A DNA stretch of 64,000 bases from an uncultured Collinsella sp. (GTDB lineage: Bacteria; Actinomycetota; Coriobacteriia; Coriobacteriales; Coriobacteriaceae): positions 62,001-126,000 of the forward strand of contig UQKW01000003.1 of assembly GCA_900541885.1 (NCBI GenBank). The letters run 5' to 3'. Made by a program: the position numbers and the translations under genes. Under the pieces are notes generated by a model. That model did not search any database and had not been told where the DNA came from. It saw nothing but the letters and a program-made list of their open reading frames with translations. This document shows positions 1 to 9,720 of the stretch, piece after piece (within the stretch, counting starts at the first letter, position 1; every line of letters starts with the position of its first letter).

Positions 1-820
1 CGCCAGCAGCTCGCCTACCGTGAGCGCAATCTCGCCACGCGGAACAACGGCATCGCAAAAGCCGTGCTCCAGCAAAAACTCGGAGCGCTGGAATCCCTTG
101 GGCAGGCGCTTGTGCATGTTCTGCTCGATCACGCGCGGGCCGGCAAATGCCGTCAGGGCATCGGGCTCGGCCAGGATAATATCGCCCTCCATGGCAAAGC
201 TCGCGGTTACGCCTCCGGTCGTGGGGTCGGTGAGCACCGTGATATACAGGCCGCCCGCCTCGCTGTGGCGCCTAACCGCCGCAGAAATCTTGGCCATCTG
301 CATAAGCGATGTCACGCCCTCTTGCATGCGCGCACCGCCCGAAACGGTAAAGCCGACAACTGGCAATCCAAGCTCGGTCGCTCGCTCAAATGTGCGACAG
401 ATCTTCTCGCCCACCACGGAACCCATCGAGCCCATCATAAAGTTGGCGTCCATAAAGAAGAGCGCGGTATCGCAACCGCAGATTTTGCCCCTGCCGCACA
501 CAACGGCATCGTGCTCGCCCGAACGCTCGCTCACGCTCTTGAGCTTGTCGGCATAGCCGGGAAACGAGAGGAAGTCCTCCGGCGCCAGACTGGCATCCCA
601 TTCCTCAAACGTGCCCTCGTCAATCGTCATGCGCATGCGGTCGCGCCCGCTCACGCGAAAGTGTTTGCCGCAACGAGGGCAGACCTCGAGGTTGTCGTGC
701 AGGCGCGCCTCATCGATCACGCGGCGGCACTCCGGGCACTTGATAAACACGTGGCGCGCGGGAAACTCGGCGCACGACTCGGTCATCGGTCCCTCGAGGA
801 CGTTGACCGTCTTCGCTTTT

Positions 821-828
<8 letters not shown>
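1..828 (-). CDS. accD: Acetyl-CoA carboxylase carboxyltransferase beta subunit, 3' end cut by window
   Basis: Carboxyltransferase half-reaction of acetyl-CoA carboxylase: moves CO2 from carboxybiotin on AccB to acetyl-CoA, giving malonyl-CoA. Reading from the ATG at 828, the first 60 residues hold a four-cysteine zinc ribbon (CPEC and CPRC, spaced about 20 residues), the mark of AccD. The crotonase-fold core follows, with the glycine-rich stretch SGGARMQEG. The frame stays open for 276 codons to the window edge, about the usual AccD domain length, so a fused AccA beyond the edge cannot be excluded. The start overlaps the accC stop by 8 nt (ATGAATAG), which implies translational coupling. Last visible gene of the fab operon. 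Confidence 0.93.
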
Positions 829-2164
<1,336 letters not shown>

Positions 2165-2174
2165 GAAGCCTTCC

Positions 2175-2597
2175 TTAACTTTCGTGCATGAGTGCAAAAG
2201 ACATATCGGCGCGGCAGCAAACCTCACCGTTGACGCTCGCAGTACCCGTCGCAAAGCGGAGCGGCCCGCGCGCACGCGTGATGGTGCACACCAGATCAAC
2301 CGTGTCGCCCGGGCGCACCGGACGCTTAAAGCGCACCTTGTCCAGACTCGTGTAGAACGGCGTCGCGCCGCGCGCTTCCTCATCGCCCATCAGCAGCACG
2401 CAACAGTTTTGGGCGAGCATCTCGCACTGAATCACGCCGGGGACCACCGGGTTTCCCGGAAAATGCCCCTGCAAAAAGTACTCGTCGCCCGTAATCGTGA
2501 TCTTGCCGTGGGCCTCGTCGCCCACCAGCTCGGCCTCGTCGAGCAAAAGCATCGGTTCGCGATGCGGCAACAGTTCCTTAAGCTCTTCTTTGTTCAT
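2175..2597 (-). CDS. fabZ: 3-hydroxyacyl-ACP dehydratase FabZ
   Basis: Dehydrates 3-hydroxyacyl-ACP to trans-2-enoyl-ACP in fatty acid elongation. The product is a 140-residue hot-dog-fold protein. The catalytic motif HFPGNPVVPGVIQCEMLAQ (residues 45-63) contains the active-site His45 and Glu59. A GTG three codons upstream (2606) directly abuts the accB stop, but AGGTG lies 6 nt before the ATG at 2597, so that ATG is preferred. Sitting between accB and accC couples dehydratase supply to the carboxylase subunits. Confidence 0.95.
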   Translation of the reverse strand: MNKEELKELLPHREPMLLLDEAELVGDEAHGKITITGDEYFLQGHFPGNPVVPGVIQCEMLAQNCCVLLMGDEEARGATPFYTSLDKVRFKRPVRPGDTVDLVCTITRARGPLRFATGTASVNGEVCCRADMSFALMHES

Positions 2598-2606
2598 GGA
2601 TATCAC

Positions 2607-3080
2607 CTATCCGATCCTCATGAGGCAGCTGCCAAACTCCACGAGGTCGCCGTCGGCCACGCAGATCTCGAGCACCTCGCCGTCTGCCTCTGCCGTTACC
2701 TCGTTGAGAACCTTCATGGCCTCGATGATGCAGAGCGTCTCGCCGGCCTTGACCTTAGAGCCCACGTGCACAAACGGCTCGTCGCCCGGCGCCGGGGCAG
2801 CATAGAAAACGCCGACCATGGGAGCGGTCACCTCGGTGCCCTTGGGCTCCGGTGCGGCGACAGGTGTCTGCGCGGCGGGCTCCGGTGCGGCAGGCGCGAC
2901 TGTGGGAGCTGCAACTGGAGCGGCCATAGCGCTCGGCATGGGCATGGGCACGGCAACCGGCTGTGCGGCGCTCGCGCGCTCGAGTTCGACCGCGGTGCCA
3001 TCGGGCTCCTCAACGCGTACGCGCGTGAGGCCGCGGTCCTCCATAACATCGGCTATCTCGGCAAGTCTTTTGGAATCCAT
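2607..3080 (-). CDS. accB: Biotin carboxyl carrier protein of acetyl-CoA carboxylase
   Basis: Carries the biotin that shuttles CO2 between AccC and AccD. The 157-residue product has a short N-terminal helix, an Ala/Pro-rich flexible linker (about residues 38-80), and a C-terminal biotinyl domain with EAMKVLNE; Lys123 is the biotinylated residue. It starts 3 nt after the fabF stop. Its modifying enzyme BirA is encoded divergently at the head of the same operon. Confidence 0.97.
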   Translation of the reverse strand: MDSKRLAEIADVMEDRGLTRVRVEEPDGTAVELERASAAQPVAVPMPMPSAMAAPVAAPTVAPAAPEPAAQTPVAAPEPKGTEVTAPMVGVFYAAPAPGDEPFVHVGSKVKAGETLCIIEAMKVLNEVTAEADGEVLEICVADGDLVEFGSCLMRIG

Positions 3081-3083
3081 GCT

Positions 3084-4331
3084 CTAGCTCCTCGTATATC
3101 TACGCAGCGCGATGGCGGCGTTGTGTCCGCCAAAGCCCAGGTTGGTCGAAAGCGCCCAGGTAAGGTCAGCGCGAACCGCGCGATTGGGCGTGTAGTCAAG
3201 ATCGCAGGCGGGATCGGGCGTGTGGTAGTTAATGGTCGGCGGCACCACGCCCTGCTCGAGCGCCATGGCGCAGGCCATGACCTCGATGGCGCCCGTGGCA
3301 CCGATCATGTGGCCGGTCATCGACTTAGTCGACGAGACGTGCGCGGCGCGCGCCGCGTCCTCGCCGAGCGCACGCTTAATGCCCGTCGTCTCGGACGAAT
3401 CGTTGAGCTTGGTCGATGTGCCGTGGGCATTGATGTAGAGACCCTCGGAAGGCTTGACGTCGCCCTCGGTCACCGCCAGCGATATCGCGCGGGCAATGCC
3501 GGCAGCCTCGGGATCAGGACTCGTGATGTGATAGGCATCATCGGTGTTGCCGTAGCCCACGACCTCGGCATAAATGTGCGCACCGCGCGCCTGCGCATGT
3601 TCCATGCTCTCGAGTACCAGCACGCAGGCGCCCTCGCCCATCACAAAGCCGTCGCGGTCTGCATCGAACGGACGGCAGGCCGTCGCGGGATCGGGGTTGG
3701 TGGTCAATGCGCGGCAGGACGTAAAGCCCGCAACGGCATCGGGGATAATTGCAGCCTCGGCGCCGCCCGCGAGGATCGCGTCGGCATAGCCGTGCTTGAT
3801 GGCGCGGAACGCCTCGCCCACCGCATGGGCCGAGGTTGCGCACGCGGTCACCACGGGCAGGGTCGGGCCCTTTGCCTTGTGGCGGATTGCGATATTGCCC
3901 GATGCCATGTTGGGGATCATCATCGCGATCATATAGGGCGATGCGCGGCGGGGCCCACGTTCGGCAATCGTATGGACGTTGTCGACGAGCGTCGTCATGC
4001 CGCCCACGCCCGAGCCCACGTAGACGCCCAGGCGCTCGCGATCGATGGCGCCTTCGACATCAAAGCCCGCATCGTGCATGGCTTCGTCCGAAGCCGCCAT
4101 CGCAAACTGAACGCAGGGGTCGAGATGCTTGGCGTCACGCTTGCCAAAGTACTCGTTGCTGTCAAAGCCCTTGACCTCGGCTGCCACCTTGACGGCAAAC
4201 GCATCGGTATCGAAGTGCGTGATCGGGCCGATGCCGCACGTGCCAGCACACATTGCCGCCCAGGTGGCAAGCGCGGTGTTGCCGAGCGGCGACACGGCAC
4301 CGATACCGGTGATTGCAACTCTCTGTTCCAT
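3084..4331 (-). CDS. fabF: 3-oxoacyl-ACP synthase II
   Basis: Condenses malonyl-ACP with acyl-ACP in chain elongation. From the ATG at 4331 the protein is 415 residues, the usual FabF length. Catalytic triad: Cys164 (in VTACATSAHA), His303 (NAHGTSTKLND) and His341 (TGHMIGATG), with Lys336 nearby. Two upstream in-frame starts exist (4334 and 4349); GAGGAG placed 6 nt before the ATG at 4331 favours that one. About 40 nt separate it from fabG. Confidence 0.96.
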   Translation of the reverse strand: MEQRVAITGIGAVSPLGNTALATWAAMCAGTCGIGPITHFDTDAFAVKVAAEVKGFDSNEYFGKRDAKHLDPCVQFAMAASDEAMHDAGFDVEGAIDRERLGVYVGSGVGGMTTLVDNVHTIAERGPRRASPYMIAMMIPNMASGNIAIRHKAKGPTLPVVTACATSAHAVGEAFRAIKHGYADAILAGGAEAAIIPDAVAGFTSCRALTTNPDPATACRPFDADRDGFVMGEGACVLVLESMEHAQARGAHIYAEVVGYGNTDDAYHITSPDPEAAGIARAISLAVTEGDVKPSEGLYINAHGTSTKLNDSSETTGIKRALGEDAARAAHVSSTKSMTGHMIGATGAIEVMACAMALEQGVVPPTINYHTPDPACDLDYTPNRAVRADLTWALSTNLGFGGHNAAIALRRYTRS

Positions 4332-4370
4332 CATGGTCTCCTCATCCAAGCCGTTCTTCGGCCCTGGTTT

Positions 4371-5144
4371 CTACATCGCCATTCCGCCGTCGACGCGCAC
4401 GACCTCACCCGTAATGTAGGCAGCCGCATCGCTCGCCAAAAAGCGCACCACGCCGGCCACCTCCTCGGGGCGCGCCATACGCTTAAGGGGAATCTGCTCC
4501 TCGGTTACCGTACGCACCTTCTCCGAGAGCTTTGCCGTCATATCCGTCTCGACAAACCCGGGGGCAACCGCGTTCACTCGTACGCCGCGGGGCGCAAGCT
4601 CGCGCGCCACCGCCTTGGTCAGGCCGATCACGCCCGCCTTGGAGGCAGCGTAGTTGGCTTGCCCAGCATTGCCCATCAGGCCCACGACCGAGCTCATGTT
4701 GACGACGCAGCCGCCGCGCTGGCGCATAAAGGTCTTGGTGAGCGCGCGCGTCGTGTTAAACGTTCCTTTAAGATTGACATCGAGCACGCGATCGAAGGCG
4801 TCATCGCCCATGCGCATGAGCAGGCCATCGCGGGTGATGCCAGCGTTGTTGACGAGCGCCCAAATGGAGCCAAAGTCGTTGAGGACCGCTTCCACGCACG
4901 CGTTGACGGCAGCGGGGTCGGCCACGTCGCATTGATATGAGCGCGCCGTGGCGCCAGCCGCCTCGCAGGCGTCGCACGTCTCGCGCGCCGCATCGACGCT
5001 GCCGGCATAGACGACGGCGATATCGTAGCCATCCTCCGCCAGACCGATAGCGCAGGCGCGGCCGATACCCCGCGAGCCGCCCGTGACCAGTGCCACGCGA
5101 CGTGAGTCGTTGCGCTCGAGCGCGCCATTGTTCAAGTTGCCCAT
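4371..5144 (-). CDS. fabG: 3-oxoacyl-ACP reductase
   Basis: NADPH-dependent reduction of 3-oxoacyl-ACP. Short-chain dehydrogenase of 257 residues with the TGGSRGIG cofactor loop (21-28), NNAG (99-102) and the Ser152-Tyr165-Lys169 catalytic set, ending in the usual GEVVRVDGGMAM. AAAGGA precedes the start. Lies between fabD and fabF in the operon. Confidence 0.96.
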   Translation of the reverse strand: MGNLNNGALERNDSRRVALVTGGSRGIGRACAIGLAEDGYDIAVVYAGSVDAARETCDACEAAGATARSYQCDVADPAAVNACVEAVLNDFGSIWALVNNAGITRDGLLMRMGDDAFDRVLDVNLKGTFNTTRALTKTFMRQRGGCVVNMSSVVGLMGNAGQANYAASKAGVIGLTKAVARELAPRGVRVNAVAPGFVETDMTAKLSEKVRTVTEEQIPLKRMARPEEVAGVVRFLASDAAAYITGEVVRVDGGMAM

Positions 5145-5174
5145 GTCATTCCTTTCGGGTTACAGCCCTGTGGA

Positions 5175-6101
5175 CTATGCGAGCTCGTCGGCAATAGCTG
5201 CGACCTGCTCGGCCGTCTCGCACGAATACACACGAACGTCGCTCAGCGTACGCTTGACCAGGCCGGACAGCGTTTTGCCGGGGCCGACCTCAATAAATGT
5301 GTCGATGCCTTGATCCTGCAGAGCATGCAGCGTATCGACCCAGCGTACGGCATGGCTCACCTGATTGGCCAAGACATCCGATGCCGTCTGGGGATCCGCC
5401 GGATAGGGCGCCGCTGTCATATTTGCCAAAACAGGAATGAGCAACGGGGACGGCGCGTGACCGGCCTCAATATATGCGGCAAGGCCACAGGTCGCCTCGG
5501 CCATATAGGGGCTATGAAATGCACCCGACACCGCGACCTTCATGGCGCGGCCGCCAGCCTCTTTTACTAGGACGTCGAGCTCCTGCAGCGCCTCGGGCGC
5601 TCCGGCCACAACCGTCTGCTGTGGGCTGTTGTAGTTGACTGGCCAGCAGTCCTCGCCGGCCTGTTTTGCCAGGCCCTCGACTTGCGCCGCATCGAGCTTG
5701 ATGACGGCGCGCATGCCGCCCGGATGGCGCTCGGCAGCCGCGGCCATCAGCGCCGCGCGCTCGCACACGAGCTCAAAGCCCGCTCGCGTATCGAACGCCC
5801 CCGCAAAGGTGAGCGCGGCGACCTCGCCCAGCGAGAATCCCGCACAGGCGGCAGGTACCACGCCGCGCTCACGCAGGGCGGCAGCCGCTGCTAGGTCGTG
5901 AACGAACACGCACGGCTGCGTGTTCTCGGTCTGCGAGAGCTCCTCCTTGGAGGCACTCCGGCATTGCTCGCTGGTCCCCGGGCGCACCTCGTCGGCAATG
6001 GCGAACACCTCGGCGGCCGCCGGCGATGTCTCGATCAAGTCGACGCCCATCGCGGGGTGCTGGGCACCCTGGCCGGCAAACAAAAACGCTACGCCACCCA
6101 T
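5175..6101 (-). CDS. fabD: Malonyl-CoA:ACP transacylase
   Basis: Loads malonyl groups from CoA onto ACP. GQGAQ loop at residues 10-14, nucleophile Ser90 in GFSLGE, and the general base His196 in GAFHSPYM. The residue before the nucleophile is Phe instead of the frequent His (GHSLG); other Gram-positive FabD proteins also vary here. The start is either the GTG at 6107 or the ATG at 6101; both lie inside the end of fabK, so the genes overlap by 13-19 nt and are probably translationally coupled. Confidence 0.93.
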   Translation of the reverse strand: MGGVAFLFAGQGAQHPAMGVDLIETSPAAAEVFAIADEVRPGTSEQCRSASKEELSQTENTQPCVFVHDLAAAAALRERGVVPAACAGFSLGEVAALTFAGAFDTRAGFELVCERAALMAAAAERHPGGMRAVIKLDAAQVEGLAKQAGEDCWPVNYNSPQQTVVAGAPEALQELDVLVKEAGGRAMKVAVSGAFHSPYMAEATCGLAAYIEAGHAPSPLLIPVLANMTAAPYPADPQTASDVLANQVSHAVRWVDTLHALQDQGIDTFIEVGPGKTLSGLVKRTLSDVRVYSCETAEQVAAIADELA

Positions 6102-7033
6102 GCGCACGCACCCTTCAGGACGTGCTCGGCGCCATCGACCAGGTCGTCAACGATTTCGCGTGCGCTCTGGCGCTCGTTGACCATGCCGGCAATCTGTCCA
6201 CACAAAAACGAACCCTCTTCGTAGTTGCCGTCCTTGGCGGCCTTACGCAGCGCACCGGTTCCCATAGCACCGAGCTCCTCGGCACTCGCGCCGGAACCCT
6301 CGCTCTTGGCATAGGCGTTGGTGAAGGGGCTCTTGAGGGCGCGCACTGGATGTCCCGTCGAGCGACCGGTCGCACGCGTTGAAGTGTCGTTGGCCTTCAG
6401 GACCATCTCTTTGTACTGCTCCGAGACGGTGCACTCGTCTGCGACCAGAAAGCGCGTACCCACTTGCACGCCTTCGGCGCCCAGCATAAAGGCGGCCGCC
6501 ACGCCGCGGCCGTCGGCAATACCGCCGGCGGCCACGACGGGAATGTCAACCGCATCGACGACCTGCGGCACCAGTGCCATCGTCGAGGTCTCGCCAATAT
6601 GGCCGCCCGATTCGGTACCCTCGGCAACAACCGCCGTGGCTCCACGACGTGCCACGAGGCGCGCCAGCGCCACCGAGGCAACGACCGGGATGACCTTGAT
6701 GCCCGCCTCGTTCCACGCCTTCATGTACTTGGCGGGATTGCCGGCGCCCGTCACGACGACCGGCACTCGCTCGTCAATCACGACCTGTGCAACCTCGTCG
6801 GCAAACGGGCTCATGAGCATGACGTTCACGCCAAAGGGCTTATCCGTCTTGGCGCGCAGCTCATGAATCTGGTCGCGAAGCCAGTTGGCGTCGGCGTTCA
6901 TGGCCGCGATGATGCCTAAGCCACCCGCCTCGGACACTGCGGACGCCAGCGAAGCATCGGCAATCCAGGCCATACCGCCCTGGAACACGGGCTTTTCGAT
7001 GCCGAGCAGATCGCAGAGAGGAGTCTTGAGCAT
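6089..7033 (-). CDS. fabK: Enoyl-ACP reductase II (FMN-dependent, FabK type)
   Basis: Final reduction of each elongation cycle. TIM-barrel flavoprotein of 314 residues of the FabK/nitronate monooxygenase family. The N-terminal PVFQGGMAWIA, the segment EGTESGGHIGE and AAGGIADGRG are FabK hallmarks. Position between acpP and fabD makes FabK more likely than a nitronate monooxygenase. No FabI is visible in the window. FabK enzymes as a family are insensitive to triclosan, which is known for the family but not tested here. Confidence 0.94.
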   Translation of the reverse strand: MLKTPLCDLLGIEKPVFQGGMAWIADASLASAVSEAGGLGIIAAMNADANWLRDQIHELRAKTDKPFGVNVMLMSPFADEVAQVVIDERVPVVVTGAGNPAKYMKAWNEAGIKVIPVVASVALARLVARRGATAVVAEGTESGGHIGETSTMALVPQVVDAVDIPVVAAGGIADGRGVAAAFMLGAEGVQVGTRFLVADECTVSEQYKEMVLKANDTSTRATGRSTGHPVRALKSPFTNAYAKSEGSGASAEELGAMGTGALRKAAKDGNYEEGSFLCGQIAGMVNERQSAREIVDDLVDGAEHVLKGACAWVA

Positions 7034-7035
7034 CT

Positions 7036-7272
7036 CTACTTCTCCAATGCCGCCTCGACCGTATCGGCGAACTCGCCGACCGTCTTGGGGTTCTCCTCGG
7101 TATCGAGCTGAATGCCAAACTCGTCCTCGACGGCGACGAGGATCTCGACGGTACCCAGACTGTCGAGACCAATCTCCTCGAGCGTGGAGTCGGGCTTCAT
7201 CTCGACATCGTCAAGACCGGCGGTCTCGCGGATAACGTCGCAAACGCGCTCGAAGGTCTTCTGATCTGCCAT
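7036..7272 (-). CDS. acpP: Acyl carrier protein
   Basis: Holds growing acyl chains on a phosphopantetheine arm. Small acidic four-helix protein of 78 residues; the attachment serine is Ser38 in IGLDSLGTVEI. It ends only 2 nt before fabK starts and follows fabH by about 50 nt. Start preceded by AAAGGAG. Confidence 0.97.
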   Translation of the reverse strand: MADQKTFERVCDVIRETAGLDDVEMKPDSTLEEIGLDSLGTVEILVAVEDEFGIQLDTEENPKTVGEFADTVEAALEK

Positions 7273-7323
7273 GGTAGTTCTCCTTTGGTTGTGCCCTAGG
7301 GCGTTTTTATTTCCTATGTGCGA

Positions 7324-8283
7324 CTACTTCCAACGAAGCAGATAGCCACCTATATCCAGACCGGCGCCAAATCCAACCAAGGCGATGGTGTCGCCCGTGT
7401 GAAGTGCACCGGCGTTTGCCAGCCGGTCGAGGGCAAGCGGAATGCATGCGCTCGAAATGTTGCCGGTCTCGCGCAACGTGCGAACCACGCGCTCGTCCGG
7501 CACGCCCAGGCGCTTGACCGCCTGGCTCAGGATTCGTTCGTTAGCCTGATGGAATACAAAATGATCGATGTCTTCGACCAAAATGCCCGCATCGATCGCA
7601 AGCTTATGGACCGTGTCGCAGATGGCGTTGACGCCGAACTTGAACACGCGGCGGCCATTCATGGACAGCACACTCACGCTATCTGCGGAAGCCTTAAACG
7701 GCGAGGTACCGACCAGACCGGGAACGCGCAACGTCTCGACGTCGGGCGCCGTCGAAAGCTCAACGGCAAGGGGGTTGTCTCCCCCAGCTTCAATCACTGC
7801 GGCGCCTGCCCCATCGCCAAAAAGCACGCAGGTGGCACGGTCGGTCCAGTCGAGCGCGCGCGTCATCTGCTCGGCAGCAACAACAAGCACGCGCTCGGCA
7901 CGGCTGCGGGCGATATAGCCCTCGGCGACATCGAGCGCAAATACGAAGCCGGCACAAGCCGCCGAGACATCGAAGGCAGGGCACGTCGCGCCTAGTCGCT
8001 CAGCAACGGCACACGCCTCAGCGGGAACAAGGTGGTCACCCGTCGTCGTCGAGCAGACGATCAGATCCAGCTGGCTCGCGTCGATTCCGGACACCTGGAG
8101 TGCCCGCTCGCTCGCCGCTACGGCAAGGTCGTCAAGTGACTCGGTGGTGCAGACGTGGCGGCTCTTGATACCGGTGCGAGTAAAAATCCACTCATCCGAG
8201 GTATCGAGGAACTCAGACAGCTCGTCATTGGAAACACTGCGCTCAGGAAGTGCCGAACCTGTTCCAAGAATCGTGAAACCCAT
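7324..8283 (-). CDS. fabH: 3-oxoacyl-ACP synthase III, operon leader gene
   Basis: Initiates fatty acid synthesis by condensing acyl-CoA with malonyl-ACP. From the ATG at 8283 it has 319 residues, normal for FabH, with catalytic Cys110 (VSAACAGF), His245 (FHQANERI) and Asn275 (ETGNISSA). AGGAGG lies 7 nt before this ATG; an upstream in-frame extension to 8340 would run through the putative operator and is rejected. First gene of the fab operon. Confidence 0.96.
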   Translation of the reverse strand: MGFTILGTGSALPERSVSNDELSEFLDTSDEWIFTRTGIKSRHVCTTESLDDLAVAASERALQVSGIDASQLDLIVCSTTTGDHLVPAEACAVAERLGATCPAFDVSAACAGFVFALDVAEGYIARSRAERVLVVAAEQMTRALDWTDRATCVLFGDGAGAAVIEAGGDNPLAVELSTAPDVETLRVPGLVGTSPFKASADSVSVLSMNGRRVFKFGVNAICDTVHKLAIDAGILVEDIDHFVFHQANERILSQAVKRLGVPDERVVRTLRETGNISSACIPLALDRLANAGALHTGDTIALVGFGAGLDIGGYLLRWK

Positions 8284-8302
8284 CACTAACCTCCTTTGAG
8301 TT

Positions 8303-8366
8303 GTTGACGTGTTTACATCGACCAAGAGAGGATAACGCATTTCAGTCTTTGTTGACGTGTTAACAT
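8303..8366. promoter_or_regulatory. Duplicated imperfect-palindrome motif in the fabH-birA intergenic region
   Basis: Two copies of GTTGACGTGTTWACAT (8303-8318 and 8351-8366) differ at one base and start 48 bp apart. The second reads TTGACGTGTTAA, an imperfect dyad of form TTRAC-N2-GTYAA. Both lie between the divergent fabH and birA starts, in the 176-bp region that must hold both promoters. This looks like a repressor or activator operator pair for the lipid operon. No regulator gene of the fab operon is visible nearby; the assignment is an inference. Confidence 0.5.
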
Positions 8367-8459
8367 TAAATTGTCCAAATGCGACAAAGGCTTCACATTG
8401 TGTCTATCTCTCGACACCATTACGCGATTGCCTTATTACCTTAGGAGGTACCAGCTGTT

Positions 8460-9236
8460 ATGGATTTACGTTTAACAGTGGTCGACGTAACCGGATCGAC
8501 CAACGATGACCTGCTCGAAGCAGGAAAACAGGGGGCGCCGCACGGCACAGGACTTGCCGCCCGGGCTCAGACAGCAGGACGCGGTCGGCGCGGGCACAAG
8601 TGGGACTCAACCGCCGGCAACCTATTGCTTTCGATTGTCCTGCGTCCATGCGTTAATCCCGCAAAGTACTCTGGTCTTGCCGCTGTCAGCGGCCTAGCGG
8701 TGCTCGAAGCACTCGAAAAGCAGGGTCTTGCAAACGAGATTGGCCTCAAATGGCCCAACGACCTGGTCGCGAGTGGACGCAAACTCGGCGGCATTCTGGT
8801 CGAGGCCGCACGCGATAACGAAGGCAGCCCCTTTGCGGTCTGTGGCATCGGCGTCAACGTGAACTATGTGCCCGCGGAGGTTCCCGATGGCGGCCTGCCC
8901 GCAATCGGTCTCTCGTATCTCAACGAGAACGTTCCCGCCGTCGATGTGCTACTCAAACAGGTCTATCACGCAGTCGTGAACGCTGTAGATGCGTGGGCAG
9001 AACGCCTCAACGCCATGGAAGAAGACGCCGGACCGCTCGCGCCCGTCCACGATGATTATGTAGCTCACCTCAATTGGATAGGGGAAACCGTTATCGCCCG
9101 TTCCCCTGTCGGTGACGAGCTGGCGCGTGGCATCTTTAAAACGGTCGATGGCTTTGGTCGCGCGTGCATCGAAACGGAAGACGGCTTTCGATCTTTCCAT
9201 TTTGAGGAGGCATCGCTGCGTCCCATGAGCGAATAG
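8460..9236 (+). CDS. birA: Biotin-[acetyl-CoA-carboxylase] ligase, monofunctional
   Basis: Makes biotinyl-AMP and transfers biotin to Lys123 of AccB. 258 residues: catalytic domain with GSTN near residue 12, GRGRRGHKW, and KWPNDL, then a small SH3-like C-terminal domain. There is no N-terminal winged helix, so unlike E. coli BirA it cannot be a DNA-binding repressor. AGGAGG sits 11 nt before the ATG. Divergent from fabH, so enzyme and substrate carrier may share control. Confidence 0.95.
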   Translation: MDLRLTVVDVTGSTNDDLLEAGKQGAPHGTGLAARAQTAGRGRRGHKWDSTAGNLLLSIVLRPCVNPAKYSGLAAVSGLAVLEALEKQGLANEIGLKWPNDLVASGRKLGGILVEAARDNEGSPFAVCGIGVNVNYVPAEVPDGGLPAIGLSYLNENVPAVDVLLKQVYHAVVNAVDAWAERLNAMEEDAGPLAPVHDDYVAHLNWIGETVIARSPVGDELARGIFKTVDGFGRACIETEDGFRSFHFEEASLRPMSE

Positions 9237-9295
9237 GGCGCCGCAACCACCTACTCGGCAGCATTACCCCGCAGTCCAAACCATCATTCAAAACA

Positions 9296-9332
9296 AAAGG
9301 GCCCCACTGCCGTTACGGCAGCGGGGCCCTTT
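9296..9332. terminator. Bidirectional terminator between birA and rpsJ
   Basis: A 17-bp stem (9296-9312 with 9316-9332, one mismatch) with a three-base loop, flanked by A and T tracts on both sides. It lies between convergent birA and rpsJ and so ends the str operon just after rpsJ. Confidence 0.9.
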
Positions 9333-9351
9333 AAGCTATGAGCGATATCGC

Positions 9352-9660
9352 TTAGAGCTTGATGTCGATGTCGACGCCAGCGGGGAGGTCGAGACGCATG
9401 AGCGAATCAACGGTGCCCGAGGTGGGGTCGAGGATGTCGATGAGGCGCTTGTGAGTGCGCATCTCGAACTGCTCACGGGAGTCCTTGTTCACGTGCGGCG
9501 AGCGGATAACCGTGTACAGGTTGCGCTCGGTGGGCAGGGGGACAGGACCGGAAACGCGAGCGCCGGTCTTCTGAGCGGTCTCGACGATGAGCTTCGCGGA
9601 CTGATCGACGACCTCGTGATCATAGCCCTTGAGGCGAATGCGGATCTTCTGGGTAGCCAA
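9352..9660 (-). CDS. rpsJ: 30S ribosomal protein S10
   Basis: Ribosomal protein of the 30S head and NusE partner of NusB in antitermination. 102 residues, full length, starting [19 protein letters not shown]; contains the conserved GPVPLPT and [19 protein letters not shown] segments. It is the last gene of the rpsL-rpsG-fusA unit, followed by a strong terminator. In most bacteria rpsJ opens the S10 operon in front of rplC; here it is separated from it. Confidence 0.97.
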   Translation of the reverse strand: MATQKIRIRLKGYDHEVVDQSAKLIVETAQKTGARVSGPVPLPTERNLYTVIRSPHVNKDSREQFEMRTHKRLIDILDPTSGTVDSLMRLDLPAGVDIDIKL

Positions 9661-9720
9661 CTTAAACCTCCAAAGAGTGCGAGAGATGTTCTCGCGGATT
9701 ACGTAACAGGGAGCTCGAAC

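Noticed and set aside
8411..8439. TCGACA/TATTAC promoter for birA
   Set aside because: Transcription would start inside or just before the ribosome-binding site at 8443, leaving no usable leader.
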